Below are positions 21,462 through 31,658 of a DNA stretch of 64,000 nt, one piece after another. Position numbers and translations under genes: made by a program. Origin of the DNA: Saccopteryx bilineata (lineage: Eukaryota; Chordata; Mammalia; Chiroptera; Emballonuridae); NCBI RefSeq assembly GCF_036850765.1, contig NC_089492.1, positions 166,220,296-166,284,295 of the forward strand, given 5' to 3'. Below the pieces are notes generated by a model that had not been told where the DNA came from, did not search any database, and saw only the letters and a list, made by a program, of their open reading frames with translations. How positions within the stretch are numbered: position 1 is the stretch's first letter; every line of letters begins with the position of its first letter.

Positions 21462-21476
21462 CTGTCTGCCTTTTCC
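21462..21476. repeat. Target-site duplication, right copy, of the full-length L1
   Basis: CTGTCTGCCTTTTCC, identical to 13681-13695. Confidence 0.95.
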
Positions 21477-21587
21477 TAACAGCTCCAGGATGATCTCAAG
21501 GGCCTGAGTACAGGCGGGGCTGCTGGCCATCTGAGTTGGGGTGGGACAATCAGAATAAGTGGCCCCCTGCTCATAACAATTTTTTCT

Positions 21588-21815
21588 CCTTCAATTCCCC
21601 CTCCCCCTTCCCTCTCCTCCCCTCTCCTCTGTCCCTTTCCCTCCCCCTCCCCTCCCTCCCTCCCTTCCTTCCCTCCTTTCTTCCTTTTCTTCTCTTCCTC
21701 CCCTCCCCTCCCCTTCCTCCCCTCCCCTCCCTCTCCTTCCTCTTTTCCCTTTCTCTTCCCTCTCCTCCCTCTCTTCCCTTTCTCCCTTTCTTCCTTTCTT
21801 CCTTTCTTTCTTTCC
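21588..21815. repeat. Polypyrimidine (CCCTCC/TTCC)n tract
   Basis: About 230 bp almost purely C/T on the + strand, ending in (TTCC)n and TTTC units. Open frames through it on both strands are artefacts. Confidence 0.95.
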
Positions 21816-22920
21816 AATGGAGCAGGACCTTGATGCTTTAGAAACATTGGCACTGGCCTGAAATTGCAGGGTCAGTGACACACCATGGGCAAAACTGGTG
21901 TTCTATGTTTTCTGGGCGGAGGCACATTCACCTGTCTGGGACTTAGCTCCCGAGTGCAAGTGCAAGTGCTGGAGCTGCGCCTGTGGCTCCCTGCTACGCC
22001 TGCCTGCGCGCTGCAAGCCAGAACAAGCGCACCACATTGTCCCAGACTGCGGCGGGGTCACAGGGACCTCTGAGGGTGCACAGGTCATCTGTCTGCTCCC
22101 CAGGAGATTACACTCTGGTCACAGAACCGTTTTTAATCCTTTCAGAGCAGGTAGGGTGACCTCCAGGGGCTGCCATGGCGTCCGGCTGTTCCCAAGGAAT
22201 AAGTGAGGTGACGGAGGGTTGGGATTCCGCTGGCCCTGCCCCAGCTACACCCCGAATGCCATCAGCTCAAGTGTCTAAGCAGTGCTGTGAGTCACTGCTG
22301 TGGGAACAGTCACATCTGGCTGTGTGGTCCACCCTGCTGGACTGTTCCCCTCACACCGTTTTCACAGAGTGAGGGTTTATAGTTTGTACTATAAATGAGC
22401 TAAGCCCTGGGCTGCCGCTGTCCAGGTTGCTGGCTTTGTCTGTGAGTTTGAATGCATTGGAGGAGGGGAATGGCGGGGTCTCCCTGGGGAGACAGGCTGA
22501 CACCCTTTCTTCTGGCCCTGGGGTCTGGAGACCTTGCCTTCCTCTCCTGGGAGGATATGGGCACATTTGGTACAACTATCAGCCTTACACATTCCCCTCA
22601 GCCACACACTGTTGTTCAAATTATTAATACTAATGTTTAATCATCTCCCAACTCAGCATAAAGGCCTTCTGATTCCTGGCAGCCTTGGAAAGTGGGTTTT
22701 AGAAACACTCCTGCATTCTAGATGTCCTCTACTCAGGGTCATTTTCTGTGACCCTGTGATGCTCTTTCTTTTTGGACTTGTCCCTAAATACTGGCATTTC
22801 TGGGAGGAGTCACTGGGCTGCGCTCTGGGCGGGGTGTGAGGAAGCTGCATCATGAAGGAGAGGCTGATATTAGCAGAGACCTGAATGACAATCCTGGTGG
22901 GAGAGAACTTGGCAGTACTT
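21816..22920. other. Unassigned sequence
   Basis: 1.1 kb, moderately GC-rich, without a recognised gene or element. Confidence 0.4.
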
Positions 22921-22924
22921 GACC

Positions 22925-23220
22925 TTTGACCTAGCAGTCTTAATCATAGGACAAAGATACATTGGAAAAATATAAAAAGATGATACTCAATGCCATTTGT
23001 CAAATTACCATTTAGAGAGTAAAAGACTGAAAACAAATCAAATGCCCATTTATAGGGAAATGATTAAATAGACTATGGTATATCCACATAAAGGAGTAGT
23101 ATGCAGCTGTCAAAAGAAATGAAGAACAATTCTATATAGTAGTGCCATGCAGTTATCTCCAGGATACAATATGAATTCAAGCTGGAGAAAGATAACAGCA
23201 TTTTATTTTTTATCTAAGAA
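22925..23220 (+). repeat. Old L1 ORF2 3' region fragment
   Basis: 'cttgacctttgacctagcagtct', 'aaatcaaatgcccattta', 'gactatggtatatccacataaaggagtagtatgcagctgt' follow the L1 ORF2 C-terminal coding pattern on the + strand, with many stops. Ancient, diverged copy. Confidence 0.75.
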
Positions 23221-23283
23221 AGGGGGGGCAGAGCATTTCCACATATTTTCTTATTTTTTTTTAATTAGAAACTAGCTTTTCCC

Positions 23284-23303
23284 AGCCACATGTTGCTGTG
23301 GCT
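23284..23303 (-). terminator. Helitron 3' terminal hairpin
   Basis: AGCCACA (23284-23290) pairs with TGTGGCT (23297-23303) around a 6-nt loop, 8 nt inside the terminal CTAG. This is the transposition terminator structure of Helitrons. Confidence 0.8.
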
Positions 23304-23360
23304 CAGTCTGGTTAAATGGAAAAGAAAGAAAAGAGAAAGTGCACGTTTCTAATATGTTTT

Positions 23361-23951
23361 TCACAATGCTTGTGGGTATACAATATTTTTTGTTGTTCCA
23401 TTGTCTGTGCAGATATAGAGATTGTCTGGTTTGCTGAGTCTAGAACATGCAACATATAATTGTCCATGTGAGAAGCAATCCATGTATAGCTCTAAACCGC
23501 ACAATTCTAAAGACTGGCCCTGAGCTTTGTTGATGGTGATTGCAAACGCCAATCGAATTGGGAACTCCAATCTCTTAAATTGAAATGGCATATCCGTTGG
23601 AATCATAGGAATGCAAGGAATGAGGACATCTTCACCTTTGAAAGGTCCTGTCAAGATTATGGCTTCTATGACATTGCTCATTAATTTTTTACAGCACACA
23701 GACCCAAACACTTCATGTTTTACAATGAAATCCATCAGTGATTTCAGCTTCTGTCTGAGAACATGTGCTGTGATGTCATGCCTATCCACCAGCGATTGGC
23801 CAGGAAGTAAGAGCTGTTGTATATCATCCCAAGCTGGACTGCATGTGAATGTAATGAATAGGTCTGGATGCCCATAGTGACGAACATATGCAATTGCATC
23901 TTGAGCATACTCATGCATATGACGTGGAATGCCTGTATATGAAAATGGCAA
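23361..23951 (-). pseudogene. Helitron Rep-helicase remnant: in-frame fusion across a large deletion
   Basis: A 196-codon open frame. The first ~90 residues are the Rep-adjacent Helitron_like_N region (YTGIPRHMHEYAQDAIAYVR, 'LFITFTCSPAWDDIQQLL'). The remainder is the C-terminal end of the PIF1-type helicase: motif V-like 'FAITINKAQGQSLE' and motif VI-like 'HGQLYVACSRLSKPDNL', ending 'NIVYPQAL'. The rolling-circle HUH site, the two catalytic tyrosines and helicase motifs I-IV should lie between and are absent. The join near 23675 keeps the frame open. Family assignment is firm; function is not expected. Confidence 0.85.
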
Positions 23952-24295
23952 AATCGTTAGTCATCCAATGTTGTATTACCATCATTTACAACTGCATCTC
24001 ACAAATGAACGTATTCTTCAGAGCAAAGCTTGGTCTAATTCAAACGGATGAATATCAAATGTTCTGTTTCGATTTTTGCATACATATCTATGATGTATTG
24101 GTGAAACAATTGACAGCATTTCAAAATGTGATTGTCTTCATTCTCTCGAATCATCAATTGGTATGAATACTAGTTCATTGCGCTGCATTTCATAATTGTT
24201 TCTTTGCCACTGACTGGATTTATCATCTTAACGTTGAAGTGATACCCATCGGCACCATCCCCAAAAATGACTGGATATTGCAGGTCATTGTAGCA

Positions 24296-24655
24296 TCAAT
24301 GAGTTTCTGCAAGTTTTGTCAATTGATTATTTCTCCGATGAAGAACAATATCTCTAGGTTGGAATTGATCTCCGACTATAACAATTGCCACTTTGTCTAT
24401 AGTTGGAGCATTGAATCTTTGCACATGTTCTCCAGCAGCCGTTTTGTCAGCATGAATAACAATCTTGTGTGTATCAGATGGCAGCATGTCAATTGCTGTT
24501 TTGAACAAACGCACTAAATTGGGGGGGTGGGTTAATTTGTTTTTGTTTTTTTTGTGAAGAAGTTCTTGCAATTGGGAAATGCTGAACCTTTTTATGCTGG
24601 TAGAAATTCCGTAGCATGCATTCAATTCATCATTGCCATCACCAATGAGATACAT
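24296..24655 (-). pseudogene. Helitron Rep N-terminal region fragment
   Basis: Open stretch of 119 codons with 'LVRLFKTAIDMLPSDTHKI', 'HADKTAAGEHVQRFNAPT', 'VAIVIVGDQFQPRDIVLHRR' and 'QLTKLAETH', a conserved block of bat/insect-type Helitron proteins N-terminal to the Rep HUH domain. Flanking codons are broken by stops. Confidence 0.8.
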
Positions 24656-24970
24656 TCATAGAAATTTATGTTGACCATCTGGGAACAGAAGCAGGGAGCT
24701 GGCTTTATGATAAATTTGTCCTTTCACTTTGAAAGTTGGCATGAATTGAGCAGTTACGATTTCTGTGCTGAACGACGTCATTTGGAAGCATGAGTTCTAT
24801 TTCCTGATGTTAGATAGGAAATGCTTTGATTTGTCAGTATATCGGCAAGCAAAGTTTTTAATGGCTCTGGCGGTTCTCCAAGTTGAGGCAGTTTAATTTT
24901 CCCAGTGGTGCAAACATTCCTTTCATTTCTCCATTAAATTTCAGAGCCTTGCAATAAGGACACACTTCAG

Positions 24971-25306
24971 TCATAGTGCTGATGAGAACATGAGGCTCAA
25001 ACTGTAATCATCAGCTGGGTTGTACTGGAATACAAGGTGATTGTGATTGCGTGATTGCTGAGCACGGAGTCGTGTTTGATGCTGATCTGCTGTTTCTTGT
25101 TGACATCTTTCAGCCACTCTCAGCCTGTAGTGTTCATTTTGTTGAGAACGAAGCAGATCTGAAGCTGCAGAACGTGATCGCCATGCTTGCAACTGTGCAT
25201 CCTCAAGTCTGGCTGCACATAAATGGATTGTAAATTGGAAACATTGAAATGGAATCATAAAATATTTAGTGTAGTGTGTGTTGCTTTTACGTCCAACAGA
25301 TGGCAC
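24971..25306 (-). pseudogene. Helitron protein N-terminus fragment
   Basis: 111-codon open stretch rich in Arg/Gln repeats ('RVAERCQQETADQHQTRLRAQQ', 'NHNHLVFQYNPADDYSL'), the pattern at the start of Helitron Rep-helicases. It lies upstream of the other fragments on the same strand, as expected. Confidence 0.65.
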
Positions 25307-25493
25307 TGTTTTTCAAAAAAGCATGTTTTTACCTGTCACAGGTGTGACATCTATATCTATATAATAGTACATATATAAAAAAGAGCACATATTAAAATGC
25401 AATGTTGTATAAAAATTTCAAAGCAATGGGTGAAGAACTTTCTGAGATTTAAGATTTTGAACAAATGAACATTTACATTTTTATTTATATAGA

Positions 25494-26250
25494 TATAAAT
25501 CGTAAAACACATCAAAAGATTACTAATGGTGGGGAGAGTGAACTGAAAAGACAGGATTATGAGTCAGCTGTGGATCAACTGCAAAGGTAGTGATGTTTAG
25601 GCTTTCACACCCCTTGCATGTACAGACTTTTTTCAAGACCCTAAGTGGTCTAGCATTCTTGTGCCCTTTTTTTCTTAACAAGGCACAAAGATTTACATGC
25701 AGTTCCTTCTTTACATGCTCACTTGCAGGAGATGCCCCAAAAGTGCTCATTGAAAGTAGGCATAGAATGGAATGTGTTGCTGATCAATCATCACACCATG
25801 GTTTCACCCTTGGTTCTAACAGCCTGGAGAAACACAGAATAGCCCACTTCTTCTTCTGCATAAACCTCTACCCAGCTTTAAACATTAGAATACAAGCTCT
25901 TCTCTGGCAGCCTCAATAACCATTCATCACAATAAACCATCAGGATCTCCTTTCCATCTTGATAGGTTGCTCTGAGCAAGCCTTGATTTTTCTAGAACCG
26001 GTAAGGAAAGCACAAACAAAAAGGGACCATTGCTTTGGAGCTGTTGTCAGAATACAAATATGTAAGGGTGCGATCTTAGAAAACTAACCCTATATTGGTG
26101 ATCATCAAAGCTCATTTCAACACACTCATTTCTCTTATTTATTCATTGCATTCATTCAGCACCTATTACTCGCCAGGCCATAGGCCAGCTCTTGGGCACA
26201 CAAAAGTAAGTAAAGTCTGGCCTCAGGTAACTTAGTGTGGTCTTTAGAAA
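25494..26250. other. Unassigned sequence next to the Helitron
   Basis: A 75-codon minus-strand frame at 25523-25750 (MSTFGASPASEHVKKELHVN, later CTCKGCESLNITTF) is not recognised; it could be part of an unidentified repeat or retrocopy. Otherwise nothing is seen apart from a possible ancient repeat near 26130-26225. Confidence 0.3.
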
Positions 26251-26279
26251 CCCTTTAAAATTGGAGCAGCCAAGAAGAA

Positions 26280-26353
26280 AAAGGCTCTGAGATATCAGCA
26301 CTTTTTTGCTGTGTGATCTTGGGCACATTAATAACCTCTCTGAGCTTTAGATT
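26280..26353 (+). repeat. MIR SINE, left part (split by the 26354-28600 insertion)
   Basis: 'gctgtgtgatcttgggcacattaataacctctctgagctttag' is the MIR core; it continues at 28601. Confidence 0.8.
26342..26353. repeat. Target-site duplication, left copy, of the mosaic insertion
   Basis: GAGCTTTAGATT, repeated at 28601-28612; both copies sit at the same point of one MIR. Confidence 0.85.
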
Positions 26354-26779
26354 TTTTTAATAAATAAATTTTTATTAATTTTAATGGGGTAACATCAATA
26401 AATCAGGGTACATATATTCAAAGAAAACATGTCCAGGTTATCTTGTCTTTCAATTATGTTGCATACCCATTACCCAAAGTCAGATTGTCTTCTGTCACCT
26501 TCTATCTAGTTTTCTTTGTGCCCCTCCCCCCTCTCTCCTTTCCTCCCCCCACCCCCTGTATCCACCACACTCTTGTCCATGTCTCTTAGTCTCATTTTTA
26601 TGTCCCACCAATGTATGGAATCCTGCAGTTCTTGTTTTTTTATGATTTACTTATTTCACTCTGTATAATGTTATCAAGATCCCACCATTTTGTTGTAAAT
26701 GATCTGATGTCATTATTTCTTATGGCTGAATAGTATACCATGGTGCATATGTGCCACATTTTCTTTATCCAGTCTTCTA
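26354..26779 (-). mobile_element. L1 3' end segment of the mosaic
   Basis: Matches the 3' terminal ~430 bp of the full-length L1 at 13720-14170 on the same strand ('aatggggtaacatcaataaatcagggtacatatattcaaag'). It stops abruptly at 'cagtcttctat' and is followed on + by T9. Confidence 0.93.
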
Positions 26780-26788
26780 TTTTTTTTT
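26780..26788 (-). other. A9 run at the L1 / retroviral junction
   Basis: Nine T on the + strand (A on the element strand) sit exactly where L1 identity ends. A poly(A) remnant of a second RNA template would look like this. Confidence 0.55.
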
Positions 26789-27770
26789 ACAGTGATTAAA
26801 GCCTTTAAGCAAACTCTTGGCCAGTACAGCAAGAATCCATAAAAGAGTAGTGTCTTTAACCTGTTCACCAAGTCCAAGTTGGCACCATCACCATGCCAAA
26901 TCCCTGAAAAAATGCAACCCAATCCCAGTTGAGTCTGTTAGGAGCTGTCCCAAGGAGCAGGAGTGCAGGAAAAGTCTATATCCAGGAAAAGTCCGCATGG
27001 CACTGGAATTATTGTCACAATTCTCTACTTTGCAGCTCATGTCCAAGTCCCAATGACCGCTGCTTCTAGCTGGTAATGATTCAGGTAGACTGGAAAAGCC
27101 ATCTGCAGCATGTGTGGAGATGGAGCTTCTGTTCTCCTCTGCCTGGAGAGATGAGACCAGGTTGCTTTTCCCTGGAGCTCTGTGACTGTGGCGTGGTAAA
27201 GAGAACCTTGGGAACCAAAGGTAGATTCATAATAGAAGTTGGCAAAAGTGGGAAAGAGAGCTCTAACTTAGGAGTAGGTTCCAGTCTGAAATATGTGTGG
27301 GGCATTAAGGTAGGAGGAATAGAAGAAACACTATATATTAAACAAAGCAGCAGAAAATAGGACTATCAACACCCACAACAGAGATCTTCGAGGGAAGAAT
27401 AAAAACCTGACTATTCAGGCAAGATATAGTTAAGTGGCCCTTGTGCAAATGAGATCAGTTTACCTGCTTCTTGGAAGAAATACCTTAGGCTCTTCCACAG
27501 TGTCGTAGATGGGGCCAACAGCTCTGGGCACCTTCAGCCTTCAGTGGCAAACCCCAGCATTCTGGGCAAGGTTAGGTAATAGGTGGCTGGAGCAGGGCTG
27601 GAAGAGACTGAACCCTCCCTTAGAGGAGCGAGGGGGAAGGCTACCTCCCAGTGTCCCTGTTTCCTCACAGCAGAGACATGTAAGTCTGGCAGGCTTTAGC
27701 TCAATGACCTTCCTTTCCACTACTGAAGCAGGACCCAGATGGCATCCTATGAGACCCCTTTGGGGCATTG
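26789..27770 (-). pseudogene. Class I (gammaretrovirus-like) endogenous retrovirus fragments
   Basis: Weak but ordered signals on the minus strand. Near 27690-27660 is a nucleocapsid zinc-knuckle-like stretch (CLCCEETGTLGG); near 27520-27440 sequence resembling the start of a protease region; near 27210-27120 sequence resembling the C-terminus of a gammaretroviral integrase (TTPQS..., WSHLSRQ in adjacent frames). All are broken by stops and frameshifts. I am moderately sure it is retroviral and less sure of the class. Confidence 0.45.
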
Positions 27771-28039
27771 GAGCCTTTAAGGGCGTATCCTAAAAGCTGG
27801 TAGTTCCCCTGATCTCTATTGGGCTTTTTCTGCCTCTTGGTGTCTTAAAAGCCATGCTCAGAAGATCTCACTGAGGGGTTTGAGGATCCCCATCCACCTA
27901 TATAAATCTTTTCCATATATCTGGAGCTATTTGGAAAAAGACAAAACAGTGTTATTAACTGGATCAAATAAAAGAAGGTAGTAGTTTGCAGGAGAAAAAG
28001 ATTTGGCGTCTCCTGTTCATCAGCATTCAAAATAAATTA

Positions 28040-28600
28040 AAAATTTTTTTAAGTAAAAGTAAACCCATAGGAGTTCCAGGATATGACTCCCCCCCTTTTT
28101 ATTATTTATTTATTTATTAGACTCCCCCCTTTTAAATTCAAAAGGCTTGACAAAATACAGTAAATGCTTTTGCTCCATATGCATGAGCATTGTCAGTTTA
28201 ACCAGTTTAGGAAATCCAATAATAGAACAATGCATACAGACAATGAGCTATAACATGCTTAGCAGCCTCTCCTATTCTGGCAGAGGTTACTATAAATCCA
28301 GAATATGTATCCACTGTAATGTGGACATAAGACTGTTTGCCAAATGAAGGTATATGAGTAACATCCATTTGCCAAAGTTGTCCTGGTAGGGGTCCTTGAG
28401 GGTTAACTCCAAACGAAGGGACAGATTGTAGTGTAGGATCCCTTGGACAGGATTTCCCAATCTGCTGTGCTGCTCCCGAGAAAGTTGAAATTGCTTTCAC
28501 AGGGCTGCAGCGTTCTGGTGATGAATAGTATGAGACTGAATTGCTCGATCTGTCATGGTTGCTCCAAATAATTTTCTTTTGGGTAGCTTGATCAACAAGG
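28040..28600 (-). pseudogene. Class II (betaretrovirus-like) integrase fragment
   Basis: The minus strand encodes the zinc-binding N-terminus (HH pair near 28530; the CC pair near 28445 has lost one Cys) and the catalytic core: GQLWQMDVTH with the first catalytic Asp near 28365, VDTYSGF, and the second Asp in TDNAHAY near 28175. Stops break the frame near 28500 and 28205. A repeat-rich interruption of about 35 bp at 28088-28122 (TTTATTTATTTA with duplicated ACTCCCCCC) interrupts the core, and the catalytic Glu region is lost. Old, dead copy. Confidence 0.85.
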
Positions 28601-28695
28601 GAGCTTTAGATTCTTATTTACAAAATGGTAGTGTCAACAACTACCCCAAAGGGTTGTTGTAAGAATCAGTGATGTAACATTTGCAAAATGCTTTT
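28601..28695 (+). repeat. MIR SINE, right part
   Basis: 'gagctttagattcttatttacaaaatgg' then 'gggttgttgtaagaatcagtgatg' completes the MIR begun at 26280. Confidence 0.8.
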
Positions 28696-28855
28696 TATAA
28701 TAGCTGGGATGTATTAATTTTTTAGTTTATATTCTATCTCTTCTAGAAAACTCACAGTTTGGCTATAAGGCTGTGTGTAGTGGGGGTAGGGAAGAGAGGC
28801 AATGGGTTAATTTTGGTGACAATGGGCTGGGGTTTGGAAAGTCTGGAGCAAGAGG

Positions 28856-29224
28856 GTCTGACTGGTGGTTGCACAGTGGATAGAGTGTCCTCCTGGGATG
28901 CTGAGGTCCCAGGTTCAAAATCCTGAGGTCACCAGCTTGAGCACAGGCTCATCTGGCTTGTGCACAGGCTCACCAGCTTGAGCACGGGGTTGCCAGCTTT
29001 GAGCATGGGATCATAGACATGACCCCATGGTCACTGGCTTGAGCCCAAGGTCTCTGGCTTGAAGCCCAAGGTCACTGGCTTGAGCAAGGGGTCACTGGCT
29101 CAGCTGGAGCCCTCTGGTCAAGACACACATGCAAAGCAATCAATAAATAACTAAAGCAACGCAACTACAAGTTGTTGCTTCTCTTTCTCCCTTTCTCCCT
29201 CCGCCCCATCTAAAAAAAAAAAAA
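28856..29224 (+). mobile_element. tRNA-derived bat SINE, type B, with expanded internal repeats
   Basis: Head 'tctgactggtggttgcacagtggatagag', A13 tail at the right, near-duplication GAGCAAGAGG / GATCAAGGGG. The middle holds many imperfect copies of a ~14-bp unit, C(A/T)C(C/T)(A/G)GCTTGAGC, absent or fewer in the copy at 3623. Confidence 0.88.
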
Positions 29225-29239
29225 TGGATCAAGGGGGAC

Positions 29240-30765
29240 TCTGTAGGGTGGAGGCATCTTGGCAGCTTGTGGATTTTGGGCCCTGGCCAGCAGGAAGGTA
29301 GAGCTGAAGGCCGCCACGGGCATGTCGTGTTGAGATTGGGTGACAAGGAATAAGGCTGAAGACTTTTGCCATTTTGCTCAAGACCAGGCTGTGTCCTGTG
29401 AGTGGTAAACAAGGGTTGTTTGTTTTGACTAAAATAACCAGCCTGTGGTACTCTGGGTCTGTTTGACCCTATCACTTCTGTGTGATTCAGCGTGGGTGTG
29501 AGATACAACAGCAGACCTGAAATACTACACAGTTGCTAATGCAGGGGCCGGGACGTGTGGTTCTGTAGGGCCCGTTGGGTCAGGCCAGGCTGAGGGCAGC
29601 CCCACAAGCCAGCTTGGGGATCGACCAGTTTCTTCTCTGACCATATTAATGACTCAGCCCTCTGGAATGGCTTCTAGTTTCCAGCCCCAAGCCGGGCCTC
29701 CCCATTCTCATGTCCAGCTGGGCCTCAGAGACACATGGTAGGGGCCTAGACTCTGGCCCTATGTGGCAGGCGGACTAGACAGCTGCATTTGAAGTCTTCT
29801 CTCCCCTTCCCTTTCTGTCCCTGTCCCCAGACTCAGTATCTACTGCCCTGTTTGCCCACACTGAGGGTTGAGCCCAAGCAGGCAGCCAACTAAAGTGAGA
29901 GCAGTGGCGTGGACAAGACAGACTCCTCCAGTGAGGTGAGGGGCCCTCAGGCAAGTCTGGTCTCAGAGGCTGGAATGTGAGCTCACAACAAAGCCCCAAG
30001 CGGCATCTCAGGAATCTGCTGCTGAATGAGTCCGTCCATTGGAAAAGATACTTCTCTGACCTGCAAGCAGGTTCTGGGGCCTCGGCAATATCTATACGGC
30101 TGCGATTCATTCTCCCCACTGCAGGTGGGGAGACCACTCACCCCTCCTCCGTTCAGTTCCTCTTCCGCACACCAGTAATCACACCAGGGGCAAGGAGCTG
30201 CAGTCAGCTCATCTCAAAGCAATTTGAAAAGACAAATGCAGGTCTCAAGTACTCTGCAGGCTGCTCTTGGTGAGTTTCCAGAAATAGCTCCCTTCCAAGC
30301 TTGTTAGCATTGGTGCTGGGTGGGCCACACAGACAACATTTACATAATTGATGAGCTCAGGTCTCAAGTGAAGGCAGCAGAAACAAGAGGGGCTATGTCC
30401 CTGCAGTATAAGACTTGGGACTGGACTTTCCCTCCCCAGTCATCTGTTTACCCACTTGTAAAGTGTGTGTGTGTGTGGGGGGGGGGGGGTTGTACAGCAG
30501 GACAGATGAAATGTATGTGATGAGGGGTAAATATTGAGCTTTGGTACTCACTGCTCCACAAATGTGGCTGCTGCTATAGTGGTTCTGTCCCTGTGGCCTG
30601 CGTAGCATTGGGCCATGGCACCAGAAAACCTTGATTTTTCTCCACTGCCTCTTTGACAAGGGTCCTAGGAAGAGAAAGAAGAGAGACTTCAGGATTCTGT
30701 CCTTTATGGACTAGGACAGTCACACAGGTTCAGAACTAACTGTACTCCTGCCCTTGTTTTCAGAT
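29240..30765. other. Unassigned sequence
   Basis: 1.5 kb without recognised gene or element, apart from a (GT)n-G13 tract at 30463-30490. Confidence 0.4.
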
Positions 30766-30769
30766 CCAA

Positions 30770-30990
30770 CACTAGCCCTGAGGAAGGCTAGGCCTTGGGT
30801 CCAAACCTGCCTCTGCTCCTACGTGACTCTATGCAGACTGCTTGCCTCTCTGACTCTCCTTCTTTATCTGTAAAATCCCTACCTTCTAGGAATGTTATGA
30901 GGATGACATGAAATAACCTTATGGAGAGGTAACGCAGAGCTGGGCTGGCACAGAGTCACTGCTCCATAAACAGTTGTTATAATTCATTGT
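30770..30990 (+). repeat. MIR SINE
   Basis: 'tgcctctctgactctccttctttatctgtaaaat ... aggaatgttatgaggatgacatg' follows MIR. Confidence 0.7.
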
Positions 30991-31252
30991 CATTTTAGCG
31001 AGCTAGAAACCTTAAGAGATGAGAAATAGTCAACTCTCAAAGAAAAAAAAAAAAGGAGAGAGAAAAGAAAAGCAGGTGTCTTCGTGTGTGCTGTCCCTGT
31101 TCTGGACATGTGGTCTCTGGTCCAAAGTCACTGTATCTAAGCCCTCCTCACACTGACTTCTGTGTTCTGGGAAAGACTCGCACAGGTGTCAGAGTAGATA
31201 CTGATTTCTACGTAATCCTTTCCCATTTTAAAAGATGAGAAAACTGAGACTT

Positions 31253-31644
31253 GGCCCTGGCCAGTTGGCTCAGTGGTAGAGCATTGTCTTGGCATGTTGA
31301 TGTCCCAGGTTTGATTCCCGGTCAGGGCACACAGGAGAAGTGACTATCTGCTTCTCCACCCCTCCTCTCCCCTCCACTCCCCTCCTTCTCTCTCTTTCTC
31401 TTCATCTCCTGCAGCCATGGCTCAATTGGTTTGAGCACATTGGCCCTGCATGCTGAGGATGGCTCCATGGAGCCTCCGTCTTGGATGCTAAAAATTGCTC
31501 CATTGCAAGCATGGCCCCAGATGGGCAGAGCATCGGCCCCAGATGGGGGTTGCCAGGTGGATCCCAGTCAGGGCGCATATGGGAGTCTGTCTCTCTATCT
31601 CCTCTCCTCTCACTGGAAAAGAAGAAGAAAAAAAACAACAACAA
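31253..31644 (+). mobile_element. tRNA-derived bat SINE, long type (type A)
   Basis: Head 'ggccctggccagttggctcagtggtagagc', box B 'ggtttgattcccgg', tail AAAACAACAACAAG. Duplication GAAAACTGAGACTT at 31239-31252 and 31645-31658. Confidence 0.95.
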
Positions 31645-31658
31645 GAAAACTGAGACTT

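Larger units (their letters stand above)
23272..25493 (-). mobile_element. Helitron rolling-circle transposon with both termini, internally deleted
   Basis: Minus-strand element. 5' end TCTATATAAATAAAAATG at 25493; 3' end ...GGGAAAAGCTAG at 23272, preceded by a hairpin (7-bp stem AGCCACA/TGTGGCT at 23284-23303). The outside bases are A before 5'-TC and T after CTAG-3', the A/T target rule of Helitrons. The interior holds Rep/helicase pieces in the expected order. At 2.2 kb it is far below the ~5-6 kb of an autonomous element, and the HUH and tyrosine motifs and most helicase motifs are missing. A defective but end-defined copy. Confidence 0.88.
26354..28600 (-). mobile_element. Mosaic retro-insertion: L1 3' end joined to endogenous retrovirus sequence
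   Basis: A 2247 bp block flanked by one 12-bp duplication inside a MIR. On the minus strand it reads class II retroviral integrase fragment, then class I-like retroviral fragments, then an A9 run, then an L1 3' end with its own tail at the left edge. One duplication around the whole block suggests a single L1-type integration of a composite cDNA. Nested insertions are the alternative. Confidence 0.7.

Noticed and set aside
28088..28133. Candidate retroviral polypurine tract and LTR start in the mosaic (AAAAAGGGGGGGAGTC on the minus strand, occurring twice)
   Set aside because: Integrase core sequence appears to continue on both sides, so this is better read as a local duplication/insertion within the integrase remnant than as an LTR border.
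31260..31320. tRNA gene candidates at SINE heads (also near 3640, 6853-7223, 33405, 47040)
   Set aside because: A and B boxes are present, but each is the head of a SINE with a 3' body, A-rich tail and target duplication. None folds as a full tRNA with an intact anticodon stem that I could confirm.
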